Positions 24,504 through 33,542 are shown, counted from the first letter of the stretch. The stretch: 64,000 nucleotides of DNA from Marinobacter sp. F4218 (GCF_019443085.1 NZ_JAHZIL010000004.1:248001-312000), one strand, 5' to 3'. The notes: a model not told the origin generated them from the sequence alone. A program made the numbers and translations.

Positions 24504-24920
24504 CTAACGCTCAGGAGGAATGGAGTAGGTCATGGTGGAATGAGCAACCGGGTCCTCAGCGCCCTCGGAGTAGACAAATACCTCGCCGACTCCCATGGTG
24601 CGCCCGACTTTCAGCATCGTTGCCCTCGCCCAGATGGGCTGATGGGCCACGGGCTTGCGCAGAAAGTTGATATTGAGGTTGGTGGTCACCGCCAGCGGGA
24701 CCAGGCCGATCTTGCTAAGCAACGCGGCGTAGAGGGTGACGTCCGCCAACCCCATCATCGCCGGTCCTGAGACCGTGCCACCCGGCCGCAGGTGCTCTTC
24801 GTCCACCTCCAGCTTCATTTCCGCCCAGCCGTCACCGAGTTTCTGCAGGGTGCCGAACGCGGCGCCCTGCGGAAACTGTTCGTCGAGAAACGCCTGCAGC
24901 TCTTCGAACGTGATGATCAT
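24504..24920 (-). CDS. PaaI-type hotdog-fold thioesterase
   Basis: The 138-residue protein contains the hotdog motif HLRPGGTVSGPAMMGLADVTLYAAL, where the G..ADVTL part supplies the catalytic acid, then AVTTNLNINFLRKPV and a final EGAEDPVAHSTMTYSIP. Such proteins hydrolyse acyl-CoA or aryl-CoA, often rescuing CoA trapped in dead-end intermediates. Its start overlaps the synthetase stop (ATGA), so it is translationally coupled to it. Confidence 0.88.
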   Translation of the reverse strand: MIITFEELQAFLDEQFPQGAAFGTLQKLGDGWAEMKLEVDEEHLRPGGTVSGPAMMGLADVTLYAALLSKIGLVPLAVTTNLNINFLRKPVAHQPIWARATMLKVGRTMGVGEVFVYSEGAEDPVAHSTMTYSIPPER

Positions 24921-26566
24921 GCGCCCTTTTCTTCCTGAGCCCGGTTGCGCAGGACAAAGCGCTGAATCTTGCCGCTCGGCGTCTTCGGCAGCTCATCCAC
25001 AAACTCGATCTCCCGCGGGAAGGCGTGGGTGGACAGACGGCGGCGCACCAGATCCTGGAGCTCGTCCTTCAGGGCCTGGTCGTCTCCCGGCGCCTGGTCA
25101 CTCTTGATCACAACGTAGGCCTTGATGATGGAGCCCCGCTTTTCATCCGGCTTACCGACGACGCCCGATTCGGCCACGGCAGCATGCTCCAGCAGTGTGC
25201 TCTCCACGTCGGCCGGTCCGACCCGGTAGCCTGCGGTGGTGATGATGTCGTCATCCCGACCACTGAAGGAGAAGCAACCGTCACCGTGGCAGACCACCAT
25301 GTCACCGGTAAGGTAGTAGCCTTTCACAAACGGGTCCTTCTCACCCCAGGTGTAGCCATCGAAATGGAACAGTGGCGATGCCGCGACGTCCACCGCGAGC
25401 TGCCCTACTTCCCCGGCGCCCACCTCTTCGTTCTTCTCGTTCAGGGCGACCACCTTGTGGCCCGGCGAAGCGTAGCCCATGGAGCCTTCACGCACCGGGT
25501 GTTCCAGGCCGTGGAAGTTACAGCAGGTCATGCCGGTTTCCGTCTGGCCGTAGTGATCCTTGACCGGGCAGAAATGCCGATTCCTGATCCAGTTCACCAC
25601 TTCCGGGTTCAGTGGCTCGCCAGCACTGCTGGCCACCCGGAGCCCCAGGTTCTCGCCTTCGGGCAACACATGATCGTTGGCCTTGAGCAGACGGTATGCC
25701 GTCGGCGCCGCCGCCAGGTTGGTGATCTTGTACTTGCGGATCATGTCGTAGGTGGATTCCGGCGTGAAGCCGCCGGGATTGAAATGTGTGGCGTGGCCCA
25801 TCAGCAGCGGCCCGACCACGGCATAGTACAGCCCATAGGCCCAGCCCGGATCGGCCACGTTCCAGAATTTGTCGTCTTCGCGCAGGTCGATGGCGTACTT
25901 CATATACACATAGAACGCCAGCAGGGCCCGGGCCGGAACGGCGACGCCCTTGGACTTGCCCACCGTGCCTGAGGTGAACATCTGCAGGAACGGATCGTCT
26001 CCGGTCACCATCACCGGTTCGAATTCGCTGGACTGACTGGCGAGGGTGGCCCCGAAATCGGGGATGTCGGCCTCGATCGAACCGGCGTCCACGCCCATAA
26101 CCGGCGGGCAGTCTTTGACCTCAGTCAGCTTGTGGTAGTTTTCCGGGTTGGTGACGACCAGTTTGGTGCTCGCCCGCTCAAAGCGGTACTCAATGGCACC
26201 GGACCCAAACGCCGTAAAGAGTGGCTGGTAAACGGCACCGGCGCGCAGCGTTCCGGCAATCACAATCAGCAGTTCGGGGGTACGCGGCAACAGGGCCGCC
26301 ACCCGGTCACCTTTACCAATGCCCTGGGATTTCAGGTAGTTGGCAAAGCGGGCCGAGGCTTCCTTCAGTTCGGCAAAGGTCAGTGTGCCCTCACCTCCAC
26401 CGTCCTTCTCGTAGTAGAGAGCGACTTTCTGCGGGTCACTCGCCCACTTGTCACAGATCTCGTGGCATACGTTCAGACCGCTGTCCAGGCGGCCATCCAG
26501 GACCTCGGCCTCCAGTGCGATCGGATCGAAATTGTTGTACACGGCGGTATATTCCGGAAGGCTCAT
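24917..26566 (-). CDS. AMP-dependent acyl-CoA synthetase
   Basis: The 549-residue enzyme starts at ATG 26566, six bases after CAGGAG. ANL-superfamily motifs are complete: P-loop MFTSGTVGKSKGV, A5 DHYGQTETGM, A7 KGYYLTGDMV, hinge GRDDDIITTAGYRVGP and catalytic lysine in PKTPSGKIQR. The pattern resembles medium-chain/aromatic acyl-CoA synthetases (ACSM-like) and acetyl-CoA synthetases. It heads the operon that continues with a thioesterase, a hydrolase and a Liv-type transporter, suggesting uptake and CoA activation of one organic acid. A palindrome 57 bases upstream resembles a MerR-type promoter. Confidence 0.9.
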   Translation of the reverse strand: MSLPEYTAVYNNFDPIALEAEVLDGRLDSGLNVCHEICDKWASDPQKVALYYEKDGGGEGTLTFAELKEASARFANYLKSQGIGKGDRVAALLPRTPELLIVIAGTLRAGAVYQPLFTAFGSGAIEYRFERASTKLVVTNPENYHKLTEVKDCPPVMGVDAGSIEADIPDFGATLASQSSEFEPVMVTGDDPFLQMFTSGTVGKSKGVAVPARALLAFYVYMKYAIDLREDDKFWNVADPGWAYGLYYAVVGPLLMGHATHFNPGGFTPESTYDMIRKYKITNLAAAPTAYRLLKANDHVLPEGENLGLRVASSAGEPLNPEVVNWIRNRHFCPVKDHYGQTETGMTCCNFHGLEHPVREGSMGYASPGHKVVALNEKNEEVGAGEVGQLAVDVAASPLFHFDGYTWGEKDPFVKGYYLTGDMVVCHGDGCFSFSGRDDDIITTAGYRVGPADVESTLLEHAAVAESGVVGKPDEKRGSIIKAYVVIKSDQAPGDDQALKDELQDLVRRRLSTHAFPREIEFVDELPKTPSGKIQRFVLRNRAQEEKGA

Positions 26567-26622
26567 TTTCGACTCCTGTTGTTGTTGTCGTTGAATCCAC
26601 GACGTCAAGGTTTATCACAGGG

Positions 26623-26643
26623 TTCACCTTACGTAAAGGTAAA
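26623..26643 (-). promoter_or_regulatory. Palindromic MerR-type operator before the acyl-CoA synthetase operon
   Basis: On the minus strand arms TTTACCTT and AAGGTGAA flank TACGT. TTTACC may act as -35 and TGATAA, 20 bases on, as -10, placing the palindrome in a long MerR-type spacer. It resembles the livG site and, from memory, LiuR-type sites of branched-chain degradation operons. Confidence 0.5.
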
Positions 26644-26758
26644 CTTTAGACCAAAAAGGCAGAAAGCCGGACACTCTTATTAGGGAGGGGAAACGGCACG
26701 ACCGGGGCGCCGTGCCACAGGGCAGGCAGGAGAACGGACCTCAGGAATCCGGTTCGTT

Positions 26759-27805
26759 TCAGGTGACGTGCCGGCTCGACAGGATATGGTGCAAGCTGTC
26801 GCATTCCACCATGGGATCGTCACAGTTCACAACGATATCCGAGCGGGCAATGACATAGCCTTTGCCGGTGATGTGATTTTTCACCACCTGGTACTCCCCT
26901 TCCTGTTCGACCGCACTGAACTGTCCGATGAAGCCGGTTTCCCGCAGCGAGATGGTTTCCAGCCGGTCGCCGGGCTTGATGATGCCCTGGTAGTTCATCA
27001 GGGCCAGCCGGGCCGAGGTGCCTGTTCCGGTGGTGCTGCGGCAAATCACGCCGGGATGCACGTAGGTGGCTGACCGGGAGCGATAGTAGCCTTCCGCCAC
27101 ATGCTCCACCGGCCCCATGAAATGGAGGAACGGCAAGGGCCCGACGTCTCCCAGGGTGTAGTGGGAAAACCCTCGCTCGGCCTGGATTGCCTCGACTATG
27201 GCATGAGCGGTTTCCGCCAGCCGGCGCTCTTCGTCCAGGGTAAGGTCGAAGCCCAGCTCCTTCGCATCCACCAGGGCGTAGAATCCACCACTGTAGGCAA
27301 CGCTGTAGGTCACCGTGCCGAGGGACGGCACGTCGATGGCGGCCTGGTATGTGTGAATGTAACTGGGCAGCCCCTCACAGGTGATCGCTTCGACCACACC
27401 GTCGCGGACCTGCGCCTCGATCTGGACCAGCCCGGCCGGGGACTCCAGCATAAAGTGCTGCCGGCCTTCCCGCTTGGGCACAATCCCTGCCTCAAGCACG
27501 GCGGTGGCGGTGCAGATGGTATTGGAGCCGGAATAGATCGGGTAACCCATCACCTCCATGATGATGTACCCGGCCGCCGCCCGGGGATCTGTCGGCGGCA
27601 CCAACAGGTCCACAGACATCTCCGGTATGCCATAGGGCTCTTCCAGCAACAGCCTGCGCAGACCGTCGGCATCATCCCGCAGGTATTCCATCTGGGCCCG
27701 AACGGTGTCACCGGGGAGGGGATCAATCCCGCCAGTAACAATACGGCTGACGTCACCGCCGGCGTGGGTGTCCATCAACTGGATGGTCAGTTCCGGTTTC
27801 ATCAA
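26759..27805 (-). CDS. Proline racemase/hydroxyproline epimerase family protein with Ser/Thr at the catalytic positions
   Basis: The 348-residue protein has the family fold markers: MDTHAGGDVSRIVTGG at the start, GYPIYSGSNTICTATAVLE, and GTGTSARLALMNYQGII. In proline racemase and 4-hydroxyproline 2-epimerase two cysteines act (PMCGH and SPCGTGTSA). Here they are Ser92 (YSGSN, also lacking the neighbouring His) and Thr259 (STTGTGTSA). Cys-to-Thr is known in trans-3-hydroxy-L-proline dehydratases, but the Ser/Thr pair with loss of the His is unusual. Reaction uncertain. It overlaps the upstream dehydrogenase gene (TGATG), so both form one operon. Confidence 0.85.
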   Translation of the reverse strand: MMKPELTIQLMDTHAGGDVSRIVTGGIDPLPGDTVRAQMEYLRDDADGLRRLLLEEPYGIPEMSVDLLVPPTDPRAAAGYIIMEVMGYPIYSGSNTICTATAVLEAGIVPKREGRQHFMLESPAGLVQIEAQVRDGVVEAITCEGLPSYIHTYQAAIDVPSLGTVTYSVAYSGGFYALVDAKELGFDLTLDEERRLAETAHAIVEAIQAERGFSHYTLGDVGPLPFLHFMGPVEHVAEGYYRSRSATYVHPGVICRSTTGTGTSARLALMNYQGIIKPGDRLETISLRETGFIGQFSAVEQEGEYQVVKNHITGKGYVIARSDIVVNCDDPMVECDSLHHILSSRHVT

Positions 27806-28944
27806 ACGTTCTCCAGTGACCAGGGTTTGCCGTGATCATCCCACTGGGCGTCGGGAACGATCACGATCTTGCCGAGATAATTGCTACCCCGGTTCACAAA
27901 ATACTCCTCGGCGTGGTGCAGGTCCGAGAGCCGGAACGCGCCGTGCAGAACCGGCTTGAGCTGGCCTCCCCGGATCCAGGCCATCAGCTGGTCGGCTTCC
28001 TCGCGAGTGCCATGGGATACCCCGAAGATCTGCACCTGGTACAGGTAGATCCGGGTCCACAGTATCTCGCTGATGTTACCGCCGCTGGCCCCGGCAATGC
28101 TCAGGCGCGGGTAGGTGGCACGGGCATTCATGTCGAAGATCATGGTGTCGATGAAGATGTCGGTCACTTCCCCGCCAACCAGATCCATCACCGCATCAAT
28201 GGGCCGGCCTCCGGTTTCGGCCTTCACCCGGTCCACGAAGCTGTCCATATCCGAGCGATCCAGCACCGCTTCGGCGCCGAGCTTGATCAGGGCATCCGCC
28301 TTGTCCTGCTTGCTCAGGGCATAAGGCACGGCACCGATAATGCGGCACAGCTGGATCAGCGCGGTACCGACACCGCCGCTGGCCCCCGTTACCAGCACGC
28401 GCTCGCCGGCTCGGATATTGGCGGAAGTCACCATGTGGTAAGCGGTCTGATAGGAACACATGCCCATGGACGCCACTTCAGCGTCCGACAGCTCCGGGTT
28501 CGGGATATGATGAAACTGATCGGAGGGCAGCGCGACGTACTCGGCATAACCGCCATCGGCTCCGTGGCCGTAGTAATCCGGGGTCAGGTTGATGTCAGGA
28601 CGATTGTTGGCGTAAATGTTGAAATCCAGCAGGCCACGCTCGCCAATGCGCCCCTCATCCACGCCATCGCCGACGGCGACAACCCGGCCGGCAATATCGG
28701 CGCCCTGAATGCGGGGAAACAGCAGCGTCGGCTTGCCCCCCATCTGGAAGGATTTCATTTCCCCTTTTTTGGTGGGGTACAGCCCTTCCCTCGCCTTGCG
28801 ATCGGTGTTGTTCTTGGCCGTCGCCGTCACCTGCACCAGCACCTGCCCGGGCCCGGGTGTCGGCGTCGGCACATCCTGATACTCAAGTTTGTCGACACCA
28901 CCGTGTCCGGTCAGAACCATGGCTTTCATGGTAGTGGGTATCAT
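27802..28944 (-). CDS. MDR-superfamily zinc-type alcohol dehydrogenase/quinone oxidoreductase
   Basis: The 380-residue protein has the GroES-like N-terminal domain (MKAMVLTGHGGVDKLEYQDVPTPTPGPGQVLVQV) and a Rossmann domain with VLVTGASGGVGTALIQL. YGHGADGGYAEYVALP lies between. The usual catalytic zinc ligand Cys near residue 45 is not evident (TATAKNNTDRKAREG), which points to the quinone-oxidoreductase-like side of the family. It is the first gene of a two-gene operon with the proline-racemase-like gene, so the two may act in one amino-acid or imino-acid pathway. Confidence 0.85.
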   Translation of the reverse strand: MIPTTMKAMVLTGHGGVDKLEYQDVPTPTPGPGQVLVQVTATAKNNTDRKAREGLYPTKKGEMKSFQMGGKPTLLFPRIQGADIAGRVVAVGDGVDEGRIGERGLLDFNIYANNRPDINLTPDYYGHGADGGYAEYVALPSDQFHHIPNPELSDAEVASMGMCSYQTAYHMVTSANIRAGERVLVTGASGGVGTALIQLCRIIGAVPYALSKQDKADALIKLGAEAVLDRSDMDSFVDRVKAETGGRPIDAVMDLVGGEVTDIFIDTMIFDMNARATYPRLSIAGASGGNISEILWTRIYLYQVQIFGVSHGTREEADQLMAWIRGGQLKPVLHGAFRLSDLHHAEEYFVNRGSNYLGKIVIVPDAQWDDHGKPWSLENV

Positions 28945-29044
28945 GGGCGAGCGATCCTCCCTGTATCCTGAATGGTGGGTATCGATTCAGGATAGGTTAG
29001 ATCGGCAGAGGTGTCAGTGGGTGTTGCGGGTATCCGTTATTCGC

Positions 29045-30220
29045 CTACCTCGCAATCACCCGATACACCGGCCGGAGCTTTGGAATCTGCTTGAGCACCG
29101 CCTGGATGACCGTCATCAGCGGCACCGCGAGTAACACGCCAACCGGCCCCCAGAGCCAGCCCCAGAAAAAGATCGAAACAAAGATGATGACCGGGTTAAG
29201 GGCCATTCGAAACCCATGGACCCAGGGCTCAATGAAGAAGCCGAGGAGCGTAGTAAGCGCCAGAAAGCCCAACGGAGCGATTGCCATCATCCACAGCACG
29301 TCCAGGCTGATGGCCGACACCACCGCCAACAGGGAAATGGTCAGAATCACGCCAAGATAGGGGATGAACCGGGCCAGACCGGCAATCAGCCCCCAGACGG
29401 CCGGGTCCGGCAGCCCTGCCGCCCAGCACATCAGGCCCGTTGCCAGGCCCACCGCCGTGTTACTCAGCGCCAGAACGCCGAGGTACTGCGCAATCTCGTG
29501 CTGGGAGTCGTGGGTAATGCGGAGCACGGTCTTTCGCTGTTCTTTCGGCAACTGGCGCACGAAATTCCTGACGATCCGATCACCGCCCACCAGCAGGAAA
29601 TAGGTCAGCGCCATCGCCAGCAACAGGCCCGCGATACCGTTGCGGGCCCTGCTCATCAGCTGGCTTCGCCAGGACTCGGTTTGCAGCACAACCGTAGTAG
29701 GCTTGGCCTGGCTGCTCTCGGACAGTTCCTCCATGGATTTTTCGACCTTCTCGGCCGACTCCGTCACCTTGCTGATTTGCCGCTTGATCTCACTCTGGCC
29801 CACCAGCAACCGGGAAATCCCCTGGGGCGCTTCCTCCGCCCATTTAAGCACCGGGGTTGCGACCGCGTAGGTAACTCCGGCGATCCCCGCCAGCACCAGC
29901 AGCACCAGGAACAGGGCACTGACCATCCGAGGAATGCGCAGGGTCACGTAAAGCTTTTTCACGATGGGAGACAGCAGCAGGCTGGTCAGAATGGCCAGGA
30001 TGATGGGCAGGACAATCTGGTGCGCAACGTACAGCGTGTACAGAATGCCAAGGGTAAACAGTCCGTAGATCGGCGTGGAAAGATCGGAGGAGATGAGGGG
30101 CCTTTTGCCACCCTCGGCTGGCTCGTTATTCGTTTGCTGGTCGTCCACGATGCGCGCGCTGTCCCTGTTCTGAACCTGATCCACTGGACTGCCGACACTG
30201 TGACATCGGCACCCCGGCAC
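29045..30220 (-). CDS. AI-2E family transporter (UPF0118)
   Basis: The 391-residue protein shows the PF01594 layout: helices from about residue 50 (IYGLFTLGILYTLYVAHQIVLPIILAILTSLLLSPIVKKL), a long soluble loop with QISKVTESAEKVEKSMEEL, then GLLLAMALTYFLLVGGDRIVRNFVRQLP and the C-terminal GLIAGLARFIPYLGVI and NPVIIFVSIFFWGWLWGPVGVLLAVPLM. Family members export autoinducer-2 or act as sodium/proton antiporters. The start is uncertain: GTG 30220 is the longest option; a GTG about 36 bases inside gives VDQVQNRDSA. Confidence 0.88.
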   Translation of the reverse strand: MPGCRCHSVGSPVDQVQNRDSARIVDDQQTNNEPAEGGKRPLISSDLSTPIYGLFTLGILYTLYVAHQIVLPIILAILTSLLLSPIVKKLYVTLRIPRMVSALFLVLLVLAGIAGVTYAVATPVLKWAEEAPQGISRLLVGQSEIKRQISKVTESAEKVEKSMEELSESSQAKPTTVVLQTESWRSQLMSRARNGIAGLLLAMALTYFLLVGGDRIVRNFVRQLPKEQRKTVLRITHDSQHEIAQYLGVLALSNTAVGLATGLMCWAAGLPDPAVWGLIAGLARFIPYLGVILTISLLAVVSAISLDVLWMMAIAPLGFLALTTLLGFFIEPWVHGFRMALNPVIIFVSIFFWGWLWGPVGVLLAVPLMTVIQAVLKQIPKLRPVYRVIAR

Positions 30221-30514
30221 CTGAATAGCGCTACTCTAACCCGTTCAGGCACCGGACCGCATCCGCAAGACGTTACTGTCGGGTCACGTGTCGATACCCC
30301 GTGCCCTTTCCGGCGGCTGTGCAGACTGCCCGGTGCCACGGCCCGGCAAGTCGCAATATTGATCTGGGTCCAACTTTGTTCGATGGCGACGCTATAATCT
30401 AATCGTAGGCACTACCCATGATCTGGCTGCGCCTTCATGCGAGCAAACAACCCTGACGGTGCAAGGCGCGCCGCAGTACACCGTCGCATACCGCCACATA
30501 AAGGAGGTCCTCTC
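30221..30514 (+). promoter_or_regulatory. Intergenic region with candidate -10 box
   Basis: A perfect TATAAT lies at 30393-30398, with no good -35 hexamer at 16-18 bases. It may drive the NTF2-like gene that starts at 30515. No other element was recognised in this stretch. Confidence 0.35.
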
Positions 30515-30934
30515 ATGTCCACTGAAGAGGAAGTCCGTAAGGCATCAACGCAGTTCTACGCGGCACTGAACACCATGCTCAATGGTGATGCTGCCCCACT
30601 GTCTCAAATCTGGTCACACAGCTCGGATGTCACCACAATGCATCCGGTCGGTGGTCGGCAAGTCGGATGGAGCGAGGTTCAGAAAGCATGGGAGCAGGTA
30701 GCCAAGGCGACAACAGACGGGAAAGTTGAACTGAAGGATCAGCTTATCCGCATCGCTGGAGACGTCGCTTACGAACTCGGCACAGAGAGCGCCGAGTTTA
30801 CTCTGGGCGGACAAAAGGTGTCGGGCGAAATTCGCGTGACCAACATCTATCAGCGAGAAGCCGGTGGGTGGAAGATTACACACCACCACACGGATGTGGT
30901 TCCGGCAATGGTGGAAGCCCTCAATCGCTTGTAG
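30515..30934 (+). CDS. NTF2-like (SnoaL/DUF4440-type) protein
   Basis: The 139-residue protein starts at ATG 30515 after a strong AAAGGAGG. The sequence follows the NTF2-like cone fold: an N-terminal helix EEEVRKASTQFYAALNTMLNGD, then WSHSSDVTTMHPVGG, W at VQKAWEQV, and C-terminal strands with VTNIYQREAGGWKITHHHTDVVP. The conserved GGWKI.HHH end is typical of the DUF4440/SnoaL-like group, whose members bind or isomerise small molecules. It is followed by a cupin gene 128 bases on. Confidence 0.8.
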   Translation: MSTEEEVRKASTQFYAALNTMLNGDAAPLSQIWSHSSDVTTMHPVGGRQVGWSEVQKAWEQVAKATTDGKVELKDQLIRIAGDVAYELGTESAEFTLGGQKVSGEIRVTNIYQREAGGWKITHHHTDVVPAMVEALNRL

Positions 30935-31062
30935 CCACCATCGGGAAATGCCTGACGACGGCATTAAGGCCGACGTTTAAACTTCCTCCTGGTTCGCGGG
31001 TCAAACCTGGAGATCGGGCGTTTGCGCCCGAGATCCGGAGATTTCCTGGGCAGGGAGTGAGA

Positions 31063-31443
31063 ATGGTCTATTTTAAGAACCTGAATCAGATCGTTGAATC
31101 GCTCGAAACGGACGAATCAACCAAAAACGACCCGATCAAACGCGTATTTGTTTTCGATGGTAAGCATCTGACTGCGAATGTCGGAATTGTTCGTGACAGT
31201 GGAAATGCCCTCCACACGCAACCCGACCACGAGGAGATACTCGTAATCATTGAAGGCAACGTCGACTTCAAAGTGGGTAACGAAACAAAGAGAGTAAGCC
31301 CGGGCGATCTGGTATTCATTCCCCGGAACACACTCCACGGCCCTGTCCTCGAGCCCGGACAACGATTTGCCGCGCTTTCGGTATTCGCCCCATATTTTGA
31401 CAGGTCGAGGAATAATCTCGTTTGGGATCGGGATTCCGCTTAG
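31063..31443 (+). CDS. Small cupin-domain protein
   Basis: The 126-residue protein has a single cupin: HTQPDHEEILVIIEGNVDFKVGN corresponds to motif 1 (with H, E and G) and PGDLVFIPRNTLHGP to motif 2 with its histidine. The start ATG 31063 is placed by the CAGGGAG site. Single cupins bind metals and may be isomerases, dioxygenases or sensors; nothing narrows it here. It lies 113 bases before the amidohydrolase gene. Confidence 0.8.
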   Translation: MVYFKNLNQIVESLETDESTKNDPIKRVFVFDGKHLTANVGIVRDSGNALHTQPDHEEILVIIEGNVDFKVGNETKRVSPGDLVFIPRNTLHGPVLEPGQRFAALSVFAPYFDRSRNNLVWDRDSA

Positions 31444-31556
31444 CAGACAGGTAGTATTAATGCTAAAGATAAATTCAAGTTGGTGAACCTTGAAATCATC
31501 GGGCCCGCCCGTCCAAAAACTGGCAAATGGAATCCCCCCCTGCAAGGAGCAGCGCC

Positions 31557-33416
31557 GTGAGATACTTCCTGTCTTCACTACTAAGCCTGGGTTTACTTGT
31601 CGCGTCTCACTCCGGGCTGGCAGCCGAAACCGCCGACACGGTCTTCCTTAACGGCAACATTTTAACCCTGGATGACAATCAACCCACGGCAGAAGCCGTT
31701 GCGGTTAGGAACGGAAAAATTCTCTCCGTGGGCACCCGGGGCGACATCATGGCCTTGGTCGGCAACAACACCAACCAGATCGACCTGGAAGGAAAAACAC
31801 TGCTCCCAGGTTTTGTCGATTCCCACGGCCATGCCTGGATGATTGGCTTCCAGGCTCTCACCGCCAACCTCCTGCCGCCCCCCGATGGCGAAGGCAAGGA
31901 CATCGATTCGTTGATCTCGTTACTTGAAGGCTGGGCGAAATCCAACGAACAGGCGGTGAAGGATGTTGGCTGGATTATTGGCTTTGGGTACGACAACTCG
32001 CAACTTGCGGAACAGCGCCACCCGACCCGCCACGATCTGGATCGGGTGTCAGAGGATATTCCCGTACTGATCATTCACCAGTCGGGGCACCTTGGCGTTG
32101 CCAATTCGAAGGCTCTGGAGATCGCGGGCATCGATGCTGAGACCCGGGATCCCGAAGGCGGCGTCTTCCAGCGCGAGGAGGGTGGAAACCAGCCCAATGG
32201 AGTCGCGGAAGAGTACGCCTTTTTCCAGCTGGCCTTTGCCTTTGGCAAGTCACTCGATCCGAAGACCATGGACACCTTTGCCCGTGAGGGCAGCAAGCTT
32301 CTCGCGTCGTTCGGGTACACAACCGCTCAGGAAGGCCGCGCCACGGGAGCCAGTCTGAACGCAATACGGCGGGTAGCGGAGGCGGGCGCGCTGAAAATCG
32401 ACGTGGTCGTGTATCCGGATATTCTGGAAGTCGATGCGATTGAGCCGAGTTCTGAGTACACCAACCGCTTTCGGGTCGGCGGCGCCAAGCTGACGATTGA
32501 CGGATCGCCCCAGGGCAAGACCGCGTGGCTGACCGAGCCCTATTACGTGGCTCCCCCAGGCAAGGATGAGGATTATGCAGGTTACCCCGCCATCACCGAA
32601 AAGCAGGCGATGGATGCCGTTGAAAAAGCCTACGCGAATAACTGGCAGATACTGACCCACACGAACGGTGACGCTGCGATTGACCTGCTGATCAAGGCCG
32701 TTTCCGCTGCAAAACAGAAGTATCCGGACGTCGAAAACCGGCCCGTAATGATTCACGGTCAGACCCTGCGCAAAGATCAGGTCGGCCCGCTGAAAGAACT
32801 CGGCATCTTTCCGTCCCTCTTCCCAATGCATACCTTCTACTGGGGGGACTACCACCGCGATTCGGTGCTGGGCCCTGAACGGGCCATGAACATCTCCCCC
32901 ACCGGCTGGCTCATGCAACAAGACATGATGTTCGGATCCCATCACGATGCGCCGGTGGCCTTACCCGATTCCATGCGGGTTCTCTCGGCGACCGTCACCC
33001 GCCGCTCACGCAGCGGGGCGGTGATTGGAGAGAATCACCGGGTACCGATAGAGACTGCCCTCAAGGCAATGACCATCTGGCCGGCGTGGCAGCACTTTGA
33101 GGAGGACCGCAAGGGAACCATAACCGCGGGCAAGCTCGCAGATCTTGTGGTTCTCTCCGACGATCCGAAAAACGTTCCTGAAGATCAGTTGGACGACCTG
33201 CTGGTGCTGGAAACCTACAAGGAGGGCGTCTCTGTCTATAAACGATCCGAGACGACCGCAAACCGAGCCTCGCCAGCCCTCTTTGGCCTGGCACCCATCA
33301 AATCCCACGATGGGGATCACGAGTTCCTTGGCGAAAACCACCTGCATGGTGATGGCTGCTTCAATCCGGGTTTGAGCCTTCTTATCAATGCGGTAGTTAG
33401 CGGCAGAGCGGACTAG
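31557..33416 (+). CDS. Exported amidohydrolase (YtcJ-like, amidohydrolase family 3)
   Basis: The protein has 619 residues from GTG 31557, seven bases after AAGGAG; this start gives a clean signal peptide (RYFLSSLLSLGLLVASHSGLAAE). Then come TVFLNGNILTLDDNQPTAEAVAVRNGKILSVG and LLPGFVDSHGHAW, with the metal-binding H-x-H, later THTNGDAAIDLLI and MIHGQTLRKDQV with further histidines, and SHHDAPV near residue 460. This is the YtcJ-like group of metal-dependent hydrolases, mostly of unknown substrate. Export to the periplasm is indicated by the signal peptide. Confidence 0.88.
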   Translation: MRYFLSSLLSLGLLVASHSGLAAETADTVFLNGNILTLDDNQPTAEAVAVRNGKILSVGTRGDIMALVGNNTNQIDLEGKTLLPGFVDSHGHAWMIGFQALTANLLPPPDGEGKDIDSLISLLEGWAKSNEQAVKDVGWIIGFGYDNSQLAEQRHPTRHDLDRVSEDIPVLIIHQSGHLGVANSKALEIAGIDAETRDPEGGVFQREEGGNQPNGVAEEYAFFQLAFAFGKSLDPKTMDTFAREGSKLLASFGYTTAQEGRATGASLNAIRRVAEAGALKIDVVVYPDILEVDAIEPSSEYTNRFRVGGAKLTIDGSPQGKTAWLTEPYYVAPPGKDEDYAGYPAITEKQAMDAVEKAYANNWQILTHTNGDAAIDLLIKAVSAAKQKYPDVENRPVMIHGQTLRKDQVGPLKELGIFPSLFPMHTFYWGDYHRDSVLGPERAMNISPTGWLMQQDMMFGSHHDAPVALPDSMRVLSATVTRRSRSGAVIGENHRVPIETALKAMTIWPAWQHFEEDRKGTITAGKLADLVVLSDDPKNVPEDQLDDLLVLETYKEGVSVYKRSETTANRASPALFGLAPIKSHDGDHEFLGENHLHGDGCFNPGLSLLINAVVSGRAD

Positions 33417-33448
33417 ACGGTTTTTCATTGTGTCTGGGGGCCTAACAT

Positions 33449-33492
33449 CAACCGCATAGCAAACGCTGTTGTTCGTGCTTGCTATGCGGTTG
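33449..33492. terminator. Long perfect inverted repeat after the amidohydrolase gene
   Basis: CAACCGCATAGCAA (33449-33462) and TTGCTATGCGGTTG (33479-33492) form a perfect 14-bp stem with a 16-base loop, lying between convergent genes. A T run is missing. Confidence 0.65.
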
Positions 33493-33542
33493 GATCTCTA
33501 TTGCTCCGTGATCTTTAGCCGTCCTGGTGAACGGGATTTCTC

